64,000 nucleotides of DNA, taken from contig JAINUG010000229.1 of assembly GCA_029706075.1 (NCBI GenBank), positions 372,501 through 436,500 of the forward strand, given 5' to 3'. Of the stretch, positions 55,524-64,000 are shown one piece after another. How positions within the stretch are numbered: position 1 is the stretch's first letter; the number at the start of each line of letters is the position of its first letter. The notes under the pieces were generated by a model, which was given only the letters and a program-made list of their open reading frames with translations, made no database searches and was not told where the DNA came from. A program made the translations under genes and the position numbers. This DNA comes from Aldrovandia affinis. Lineage: Eukaryota > Chordata > Actinopteri > Notacanthiformes > Halosauridae.

Positions 55524-56192
55524 CCTGTCACTAAAATGAACAAAGAAAAATTAAAACAACTTTTTTTTTTTTTTTTTTTTTATAAACTTAGTCCGGGCTG
55601 TTGCCCTCAACCCTCATGCACACTTTTTATTCACTCAGACCACATTCATTCATACACATACGACAACTAATTATAGACCCTTTTTTTGTCTTTTAGGATA
55701 GTCGTACGACGGCTGAATCACTGCATGCTGCTTCCATTAAGTCATCCCACTCGCTCTTTTCTATGAATAAGCAGTCAATCAATTTTCCGTTGCAAGTGTT
55801 TTCTATCACATAGTAATCATTACCAGGTACAATCCAATGTCTTATTGTTATATTCCCAAACTCATCACACGATAATGAGTGGAGACTAATTTGAGGTGGT
55901 TTTGTAATTATTATTTTTTGAATATTTTTTGTTTTTAAGAAAAGAAAAGAACCCCTTTTTTATTTTCTTTCACTCACCCTTTTTGTATTTTTTTATTTCT
56001 ATTTTTTTTAATTATTTTTTTTAGAATCTAGATCCCCAACTCATAGCTATTATTATACTGGCCAGTTAGTATTGACTCAAGAACTAGAAAAAAACTTCCA
56101 AAAACTTGAAAAAATATGTATCCTGCTTACCCTCTCCTAACACTAATTCTACAGAAAACAGTCTCACCCTTTATCTCACCCTTTATGTTACC
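55524..56192 (-). other. retroviral 5' leader
   Basis: This is non-coding sequence between primer site and gag. It contains T-rich runs (55560-55582, 55900-56020) on the plus strand. A packaging signal would be expected here but cannot be recognised by eye. Confidence 0.5.
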
Positions 56193-56210
56193 ATCCCATC
56201 CTCGACGCCA
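56193..56210 (-). promoter_or_regulatory. retroviral primer binding site, tRNA-Ser-like
   Basis: Three bases after the LTR end the minus strand reads TGGCGTCGAGGATGGGAT. From memory of vertebrate tRNA-Ser(GCT) 3' ends this differs at one position. Position and TGG start fit a PBS; the tRNA identity is an inference. Confidence 0.6.
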
Positions 56211-56213
56211 AAA

Positions 56214-57532
56214 TGTAGTGGAAATTCTACTATTCAAAGGAAGCGAGACTGTGATCTTAAGTTCACTCAAAAGCTTTATTACTGTTTCAAACAGGGGAGC
56301 AGTCTAACACTCTCGCATGAAGAATGTCAGAGTATCTCCGACGAGACAAAGGAAAAACAGCAGTATATATCTCTTAATTTGTGGTGCCTTTTTGGAATTT
56401 CACCCATTGGTCATGGGTGAAATCCTCCTTTATTGATAGGCTCAAATACACGTTTTCCCCTCCCAACATACACGTTTCTTGCATACAATAGGATGGGGAA
56501 ACTCTAACTTACCACCCTTCAGTAACTTTCCATCAGTTTTGTTATGATTTATACAGCAAAACAACAAGGTCTGTTTCCCATGATTTATACAGTGAAATAA
56601 CGAGACCTATTCCCAAGCGACCGACCTTGATACTCCCCCTTCCCAACCCTATCTGTATTTCATGCCTTCTCCCACATCTGTCAATACACACTTATCTCTC
56701 TGCACAGACAGGGTGGCGCATACCTGCGATATCAGGAAGTCTCGCAGGGCGTTTGGCCTTGTAGCGCTCTAACCCTACGTTCTAACCGGGCAATTCGGCA
56801 ACGAGTTATCGGAAATGCATTGATTCTCTATGAGAGTGAGCGACTTCCGGCGACTGTGGGCAACATGTCCCATTTCCCGATTTGTCGGTGTTTCGGTGTC
56901 CCAGAAAAGTTCAAATTTCTGAACTTTCGGGCACGCGTTAACGGTAAGAGCCATGTCTTGCTCTTTTTACCTTCCACGTGAAACCAACACAAAACCGACA
57001 TTTTGTTCCTAGTTCCGACAATTCAACATGGAGGAGAAACTGATAACAGCGGTCTGCAGTACCCATACTTTATTTAATCCTAAAAGCATAAATATTTATA
57101 GCTAGCTAAACTTATATGGCCTACATACATCTTATTTAATGTTTGTGTTGGTTAAAAGGCTATTTTTATCGCATGGGTACATTTGGAAAAACGTTTGGAA
57201 AACGCACTGGAGAGAAATTTCAGCTGTTTCCAGCGCAAGTATATGGCCGTAATTGCAAAAAGCCTTCTGAGTTTGAGTTTGTGGTTCATAATTGAAGGAA
57301 ACAATACTGCTAGCCAACTAATATTTCTAATAAAGATTCTCAAAATCTATGATGAACTATTCGTTTACCATGCCAAAAAATTGTAAGCACGTCGGAAGCA
57401 TTTTTGAGGACGCCAGTCAAGCGTGGTGAACGCCCACTGGGCAATTTATTGCCTAGTATCGCCCGCTGTTAGAACGTAGGGTAATAAGCAAAAGTGGCCT
57501 GATCAGCAGAGCAGGAAGTGGCCTGCTCCTAG
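56214..57532 (-). repeat. 5' LTR of the endogenous retrovirus, split by an insertion
   Basis: The parts 56214-56772 and 57485-57532 match the 3' LTR around a 709-bp insertion. The inner end reads TTTCCACTACA. The right part carries an extra stretch of about 24 bp near GATCAGCAGAGCAGGAAG, a local duplication absent from the other LTR. The U3 start is cut off at 57532. Confidence 0.83.
56773..57481. mobile_element. non-autonomous PIF/Harbinger-like element inside the 5' LTR
   Basis: The 709-bp insert has terminal inverted repeats CCCTACGTTCTAAC at both ends and is flanked by TAA (56770-56772 and 57482-57484). Comparison with the 3' LTR (GCTCTAATAAGC) gives the empty site exactly. A 3-bp TWA-type duplication is typical of PIF/Harbinger. 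No transposase is seen. It carries an AT-rich interior with short ORFs on both strands. Confidence 0.8.
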
Positions 57533-57815
57533 GTAGATAGAGGGTGGTTCTGTGTGTCTCAGTAGGTAGAGCGTGGTTCTGTGTGGCTCAGTAGGTAGAG
57601 TATGGTTCTGTGTGTCTCAGTAGGTAGAGCATGGTTCTGTGTGTCTCAGTAGGTAGAGCGTGGTTCTGTGTGGCTCAGTAGGTAGAGCGTGGTTCTGTGT
57701 GGCTCAGTAGGTAGAGTGTGGTTCTGTGTGGCTCAGTAGGTAGAGCATGGTTCTGTGTGGCTCAGTAGGTAGAGCGTGGTTCTGTGTGTCTCAGTAGGTA
57801 AAGCGTGGTTCTAGA
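57533..57815 (+). repeat. tRNA-SINE head array, right side of the retrovirus
   Basis: About ten units. It starts at GTAGATAGAGGGTGGTTCTG, directly after the broken 5' LTR end. Confidence 0.88.
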
Positions 57816-57835
57816 CCATATTTAGACCCTGTCTT

Positions 57836-58060
57836 TCATCTCACCCCCCCTGAAAATGTAATTCTTTTCTAAAAAAACATTTTTACTTAATATCTATTTA
57901 AAACAATACCATAGATAGAGAGAGAGAGTGGTATTTCCATTTTGAGAGCGACCACCATTGTGGTGTTTTTGTTTTGGGGGAATGTAACAGTAAATTAATA
58001 AAAAATGTAGGCTTGTGCTTCCATGTGTACATCTCACATTATCATTGGGGGCTGAGCCCC
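57836..58060. repeat. dispersed repeat, copy 2 (inverted)
   Basis: Reverse-complement copy of 13335-13560. It contains a short (GA)n run at the same place, where copy 1 has (CT)n. Confidence 0.7.
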
Positions 58061-58227
58061 CCCCTAAAGGTGAAGGAGGAACATGAAGGACAACTCAAAC
58101 TAATGACCTGGCCTGCCCAGTGTCCAGACCTCAATCCCATAGAACTTGTATGGGACAAACTGGACAGAAGAGTCAAAGCAAAGCAACCGACAAGTGTGTC
58201 CGGGAATTGCTGCAGGAGAGCTGGGAA

Positions 58228-58285
58228 CATTTACATTTTACATTTTAAGCATTTAGCAGACGCTCTTATCCAGAGCGACTTACAA
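58228..58285 (-). mobile_element. 58-bp L2/SINE tail insertion
   Basis: It contains only the conserved tail (AAGTCGCTCTGGATAAGAGC on the minus strand) and short flanking sequence, with GAA on both sides (58225-58227, 58286-58288). It is a severely 5'-truncated retrotransposition. Confidence 0.7.
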
Positions 58286-58494
58286 GAAGACATGTCGGGT
58301 AATTTCCTGCTGAAACTTATTAACTGAATGGCCCATGTTTGTGAGGCTGTTATCAATGTAATTGCAACATAATTTGGCTGGGAAAAACTTCAGGGAAACA
58401 TTTACAAACAACAGAGTTTGAAGATAAATGATTTAAATGAAGATATTCTCATTCCTGGTTTGAAAGACACAGTTGGGACCCTATCAAAAGCATT

Positions 58495-58670
58495 AACTTG
58501 CCTCTATTTTTCATGTTACAGGTATGATATGCAGACGCCTGCAATGATGTCTATTGCTGTATTACTGCACTGATCTTGTGCGCTAACTATGATTGTTCTT
58601 ACCTTGTATTAATGCACATCTTGTAAGTCGCTCTGGATAAGAGCGTCTGCTAAATGCTTAAAATGTAAAA
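58495..58670 (+). mobile_element. L2-like LINE 3' terminus
   Basis: It runs from the GTTACAGGTATG block to GTCGCTCTGGATAAGAGCGT and CTAAATGC, as in the other L2-tail copies here. Confidence 0.7.
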
Positions 58671-58756
58671 ATATAAAATGCAATTGTGCAAAAAGGGTGG
58701 CAATTTTGAGGAATCCAAGATTCAATTTTCTTGAACTTTGATGTTCCTTTTGTTTA

Positions 58757-60174
58757 AATCAAATCAAATCAAATTCATTTGTATCGTGCTTTTCACAAAT
58801 GAATTATCACAAAATGCTTAACAGAAGGGGAACCCAGGCCTTGACCTCCCCAATAGCAAGCTTAAAGGCAACAGTGGCAAGGAAAAACTCCCTTGATAGG
58901 GAGAAACCTTGGGAGGAACCAGACTAAAGGGGGCCCATCCTCTTCTGGCCGGCACAGGGTGTGTCTAAAAAATACCATATCATGGTCAGTCCAAGGTGAC
59001 TCAGGGCTGAATGACTTTGCGCCTCCTGAGTTAGGTAGTCAGTGGGGGCTAAACCATGTGAAGGGGGTCCAGATCCAAGGACTGGGGTAGGCATGGGGGT
59101 GATGGGAGCAGCTCACACTTCTCGCAGGATCTAGGGCTCGGGGGCAGGTGCCAAGGCAGAGAAGAGAACATGCAGTCAGAAAAAAACAGTGCTATAGCCA
59201 GTAGCATTTTGTAAGAGCAGGGGAGCACAAGCATAGGAAATATACAGATAGCCCCGACAGGTGTAAGCTATGGCAGCATACCTATTAGGAGAGGGACAGA
59301 GAATACACGCAGCCATGAGAGAGTTCCAAACCATCCACACCCGATCAAGGATAACCAGCCTAACAGTGGTGGTAACACGTTGAGGAGGTGACAGTATGGA
59401 AAGTTTCTCACTCCATAAGACACTAGGGCACGGCCTTCTCCATCTCTCCACCTAGACTATGTTTGGCAGTAAAGATATGTTTTCAATCTAAATCTAGACG
59501 AAGCAGTCATGTCGGCTTATAAGGGGCAATCATTTAGGTCAGATATATAGGTGCAAGTCCATGCACTGCTTTAAAAGTTAGCAGCAGTATTTTATAATCA
59601 GCCCGATATTTAACAGGAAGCCAATGTAGTGATGCTAACACAGGAGTAATGTGCTCATACTTCTTGGATCTAGTCAAAATACATGCCGCTGTATTCTGTA
59701 CTAGTTGAAGACTCTTAAGAGAGCTACTAGAGGAGCCAGATAATAAGGCATTACAATAGTCTAACCTGATGCGACAAAAGCATGCATCAAGGTTTTTGCA
59801 TCCTCTAATGACAGAATGTGCCTAATGTTAGCTATGTTTCTTAGGTGAAAGAAGGCTACTCTGGAAGTGTTTTTAATACGAGTGTCAAATGTAAGATCCT
59901 GTTCAATAATAAAACCAAGGTTCTTGAACGTTAGACTTGATGCAACCAGGCAATCACCTGCATTTAACTGCAGATCCAACTTGTTCCTTAATTTTTTGGG
60001 CCCAAGACCATCATCTCTGTTTTATCTGAATTCAAAAGCAGGAAATTTACTGTCATCCAATTCTTTATATCAGAGATACAAGCCTCTGAGTGAGTTGAAG
60101 TATTTCACCTGGTTTCATTGATATGTACAGCTGTGTATCATCTGCATAGCAAGGGAAATTCACACCATGTTTAC
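58757..60174 (-). mobile_element. L2-like LINE 3' end inserted in a Tc1 relic
   Basis: Its 3' end is an (ATTTG)n-type tail at 58757, and it is flanked by TGTTTA at 58751-58756 and 60175-60180. The interrupted host sequence is uninterrupted at 34200-34240. RT C-terminal pieces such as DLQLNAGDC and [16 protein letters not shown] are readable. Confidence 0.83.
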
Positions 60175-60300
60175 TGTTTATTGTTACATATGTTTTTTGT
60201 CATTTTCAAGTGCTTTCCTAAACTTATACAGTGTAAAACATTGTCAATTATGAGATAAACCTAGTTTCCAGCAGATGTACTCAAAACTTTGACTGGCAAA

Positions 60301-61427
60301 CGTCTCTCTGTGTTGATTAGATCCGTTGTTTTAGTACCTGCTCTCACAGAAGTAACTCAGAGTCCCTGGTTGCAGACTTCTCCCACAGGGGTTACAGAGA
60401 AAAGCCCAAACCCAAACTAAGCATTCCAGCCCGGTTCTGGCTATACAATAGTGAAAGAGGTATCGGTTAGCTGTATAGTCATTCGTGCTTTGCATTTAGT
60501 GGTCAGATTTTATTCAAATACAGGAATAATTGCTGTTTTGCATTGCCTAGATGGGGCTATGGAACAACCACAGAACAGTTTGGTAAATGTCACAGGCTGA
60601 AGGTTGACAGTTTGTAATACATCATAGAAATACGTACTCCCAGTACAATACTTCCTGGAAACAGATTAAACGCTTAAAACCGCTTTCATGACGTCAATGC
60701 AAAGTTGTTCCAGTTGTTGCTGTCCTCGCGATGCGAAATCTACCCCGGACACGATAATGCGCGATAGATTAAATGTGCGTTTGCGTATGTGAAGCCGCTT
60801 TCCCCTATCCCGAAACAGCATGCTGTTTCAATAACACCCATAAGCCCGTCGCATGAATCATCTGTCAAAGCTTGGTGATAAAAATCCTTCGATTAAAAAA
60901 AAAAAAAACCTTCTCACTGCCTATTATAACTAATTATTAAGTATTTTTTATGTAAGTATTTGTTTTGTCATTTTATGCACGCATGCAGTTCTTCCATCCG
61001 GCTCAAGTGTCGACAAGGTCGCAAAGCTAACGATAGTGGAAGGCAAGCGGGTGCATTCGTGAATTTAAAAACAATTCAGTGCGGTACACTACAGCTGGGG
61101 ATTGGATCTTGTTCTTGTTGAAGGATATAAATAGATGTGGCCCGTGGTATGGCAGCTATGTAGGATGTGATGAAGGAAACACCACTTGCACATTCTGAGA
61201 AATCAGTACTGGCAACCCAAACATGGAGTCAGTGGTCCCAATGTTCCTGCCATTAAACCGAATGCCTTCACAGTCAATTTAAGGTCTTAGGTTTTTACAA
61301 GCCAAGGAACCACAAGATGGTGCAGGTATTTTTGGAACATCTGTGTATGTATCAGGACACTCGTTTTTAATTTCTCGCCTTTGATCGTGACTTTGTGACC
61401 TCTTTTGTGAGATTAAAAAAACAAGGC
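60301..61427. other. no gene seen
   Basis: Unique AT-rich sequence; no repeat family or exon recognised. Confidence 0.4.
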
Positions 61428-61775
61428 CTCTCGGGTGGTCTAGCGGTTAGAACGTTCGACGCTGGTCACTGTGACCGGGGTTCCATTCCACCGGCTGCGC
61501 CAGTATCAACTCTGGCAGTGCCACTTGGCTGGCTGTCCGCCCCAGGGAGGGGGGGAAGCCAATATGAGTTCGCTGCGTATAGGAGTGGCTCTGTGTGTAC
61601 CGGAGTTACAGTCGACGGCTTGGAGAGTGCCGCCTCGGAGGAGACGATACTTCACCTTTGTCACTGCCGGTCTCAGGGCTATGGCAGCGAACTCACAATA
61701 CGAGGGGGGAATTGATATGAAAAGAGAGAGGGTGTAATTGGCTACTAAATTGGGAGAAAAATGGTACAAAATCAG
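61428..61775 (+). mobile_element. SINE family B, full length
   Basis: Head GGTGGTCTAGCGGTTAGAAC, box B GGTTCCATTCC, shared body and end GGCTACTAAATTGGGAGAAA. Confidence 0.8.
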
Positions 61776-62102
61776 AAACAGAATCTTTAAAAAAAAAAAA
61801 CTTAAAAAAACATTCATGGCAGAAGAAGCCCAGGTCTCTACAGGAAGGGTTTATTTTGGGCTCTGACCAATAAAGGAATGTTTCCGAGGTTCGGAAAAAA
61901 GGTCAATAAAGTGTGTAAGGAGGTGAGTTATAGACACCAAACATCTCCCTGGGGATCCAAGGAGCAATGTTTAAAAATAAAATACTATTTATGTTCGTCT
62001 GCAGTGGAGAGAAACATTTACATTAACTCCATGGGTGGGATGTCTGGTGACACATTTCTCATCATAGTTTATTGTTCCTTCATCTCTCTTTCTCTATCTC
62101 TT

Positions 62103-62138
<36 letters not shown>

Positions 62139-64000
62139 CCTCCCTCTCTCTCGGAGTACAGTTCACAGGGACAGAGCCAGACTTGTGGCTGGTCTGCTTC
62201 CTATTATTAAAAACAGTTCAGGAATGAACCTCATAGCATGTCTCCATTAAGAAATTGCCAAATATGGGCATTTTAGTAGTGGGTGAGGAGGGGGGCAGGG
62301 AGGGGTTGATTGGTTGAACTGCCAGGCTAGTTGCGATATAAACTGGAACATCGGATTTGACCTGCTGGGGAAGTCTTTTTGCTGGACAGCAATCTATGAG
62401 GGTGACCACAAGGAAGGAATGGACATGTCACATGATTGGTTGGGTCCTTTTAAGAAAACTTTCACTTTTCACTTTCACTTTGGGAAAAAAGTCCCAATTC
62501 AATTCCATGGTGGTCACGTAGTGGTCATTTCTGGTGGTATTTTTTAGATAGATATTAAGTAAAAATGTGTATTAATGTTGTATTTAAAAATGATTTCCCA
62601 TCCCCCAAAAATTATAGGGGAAACTGAGCTTCCCTTGTTGTCTTAAAGAAATCGCCACTGCTGGGTCTAAAACCTTTAAAAAAAAAGATTATTATTATGT
62701 GTATAGGTTGTGAGTGAATATATATATTTTCCTCTAGTTCTACGTTTTCTTAACATTTATAAAAGGTGGATTAAGCAAGGGTCAAATGTGAAATACCTGG
62801 GGGGAGATGAGCCCTGCGTTAAAGAGCCGCAGCACTAACAGAGCAATACTGCACAGGTTGTTCTTTAAATAAATATGTCATTCATACTGGCTCGAAGTTC
62901 ATTTCAGTATTTCTCAAACATAATTGTTTGTATTTATTTTCTATAACAGACAGTTTGGTTTGGTTTAGAAAGTAGTTAGGCTATAAAATTGCAGTTCAAT
63001 GAATTGTATGGCAATCTGTAGGCCTATTATTTGAAATAAATATTCAACTGTGGAATATCCACCACAGTGAATTGTCAACATTGTGTTTGTAGCAGAATCA
63101 CAGATACGTAATGTGCAACTGGAAAGGCAGAAGAACAGGAAACGGACGTCCTGAAAATATTGCAAATGGGCCTTTCAAAGATCAAATATACAGTACACCC
63201 TTTACACTTAACCAACATGTGTACTTCAATCCACTAATTTATCATTTAAAAAATACAAAATCACCATGGAAAGCAGGACATTTGTTATGTGTAAAAGTGG
63301 GTGGAATTTGAGATAAACTGGATTTCATTTGGGATTAAAAAATAAATACATTTGGGCCACCAAGTGAAGCCAGTCAGCTGTGTGATCCTTATGCTTTCAG
63401 AGAGAATTACACACTATGTGGTTCTGGGGTCCTCATATTAAGTCATTCCTTGTGTAAATGGGCTGAGTTTCACTGTTCCTAAATAACCTGAAATGGGGGG
63501 AAAAAACCCAAACATGTGCAAGCCAGCAAAAACACTAAAATAATTGAAGGATCTGAACAAATTTATTGAATCTAATTCCACCTCAATAATTACAAAGCAT
63601 ATTTTTATAAAAACCATGTTTACAGTAAGTAACAAAAAAAAAGTCTAGTATTGCAAGCAAAAAATATATCTTTTCGAAAAGCGATTCTCTTCAAGATACT
63701 TCAAATGAATGTGCTGTGAGATACACCATTCAGGAAATACGTGTGCTGAATACGCGTACAAAAGGTGCAAACGTTTCTTGCTACGACCATGGCCATGAGG
63801 GAATTACACAGCCACCCGTTCAGTCTTATGGTGCTCTTCCACCGCACAGTACAGCACGGTAACCAATCCGTGCTCCCACGATTGGTGAAGCGCAATCGCC
63901 ACAGAATCGTCACGCTAAATCTCAGGCCATTCTTAAATATCACAATAACCGGGAGGAGATTGCGTTCCAGAACAAGAAGAATAAGAAACATGGAAAGTTC
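61776..64000. other. no gene confirmed; possible minus-strand 3' UTR at the right edge
   Basis: Mostly unique sequence with a (TC)n tract. AATAAA on the minus strand at 63562-63567 follows about 430 bp of non-repetitive sequence, so the right end could be the 3' UTR of a gene lying beyond 64000. Confidence 0.3.
62096..62155. repeat. (TC)n microsatellite
   Basis: TC run with CCCTCCCTCC. Confidence 0.92.

Larger units (their letters stand above)
51978..57532 (-). mobile_element. endogenous retrovirus, internally deleted, minus orientation
   Basis: In minus-strand order: 5' LTR (57532-56214, interrupted by a DNA transposon), primer site, leader, gag, truncated pol, polypurine tract AAAAGGGAGGAG (52576-52587) and 3' LTR (52575-51978). 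Both LTRs lack their outermost ends: the 5' LTR lacks about 24 bp and the 3' LTR about 10 bp. Each instead abuts a box-A SINE array, so no target duplication can be read. A solo LTR of the same family lies at 27750-28350. Confidence 0.88.
58050..60300 (+). mobile_element. Tc1-like relic with nested insertions
   Basis: The readable part (MTWPAQCPDLNPIELVWDKL) is the third catalytic block of a Tc1 transposase. The relic continues through three later insertions (58228-58285, about 58495-58670, 58757-60174) and ends with non-coding sequence near 60295. A related uninterrupted relic lies at 34070-34335. Confidence 0.75.

Noticed and set aside
54257-55670. Several plus-strand open frames opposite gag.
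   Set aside because: They are shadows of the 550-codon minus-strand gag frame, whose zinc knuckle and N-terminus fix the coding strand.
62314-62547. A 77-codon plus-strand frame (MNCQASCDINWNIGFDLLGK start).
   Set aside because: No family was recognised, it contains a CACTTTTCACTTTCACTTT low-complexity run, and no splice partners are seen.
63701-63991. A 96-codon minus-strand frame at the right edge as a gene end.
   Set aside because: It has no recognisable motif and no splice signal. A 3' UTR of a gene outside the window is at least as likely.

Overview
The window is nuclear DNA of a ray-finned (teleost) fish. This rests on spliced vertebrate-type genes, dense tRNA-derived SINEs that share a 3' tail with L2-like LINEs, a Tc1 element, small hAT-type hairpin elements, a gamma/epsilon-like endogenous retrovirus and abundant mini- and microsatellites. 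No bacterial, phage or CRISPR feature is present. The species cannot be named from the sequence.

Two spliced protein-coding genes can be assembled exon by exon with consistent phases, both on the minus strand. (1) timm17a (49671 down to 44695): six coding exons, 166 residues, the channel-type subunit of the TIM23 mitochondrial import complex. Three perfect CRE palindromes lie within about 105 bp upstream of its start codon. (2) A CD300/pIgR-like immune receptor (39500 down to 21761): six coding exons, 246 residues, with signal peptide, one Ig V domain, stalk, one transmembrane helix and a tail with one YxxM and three YxxV motifs. Its introns hold an L2-like LINE, a solo LTR, an almost intact Tc1 transposon, hAT-type elements and a 1.7-kb minisatellite.

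Layout: 1-21760 has no confident gene, only repeats, a 15-unit 48-bp minisatellite (6201-6915) and stretches of unique sequence. 21761-39500 is the receptor gene. 39501-44694 is repeat-rich, with a 683-bp tandem duplication and an unexplained cysteine-rich exon-like segment. 44695-49780 is timm17a with its promoter. 49781-57815 holds an endogenous retrovirus (internal region 52576-56213) whose two LTRs both abut arrays of a SINE-derived repeat and whose 5' LTR carries a Harbinger-like insertion. 57816-64000 contains nested transposons and sequence with no recognised gene.

The most unusual structures are: arrays of a tRNA-SINE promoter head (box A repeated, box B once) at five sites, with a sixth short relic; two distant arrays of the same 48-bp unit, the larger with a five-unit higher-order pattern; a datable stack of nested insertions at 58050-60300; and the triple CRE at timm17a.
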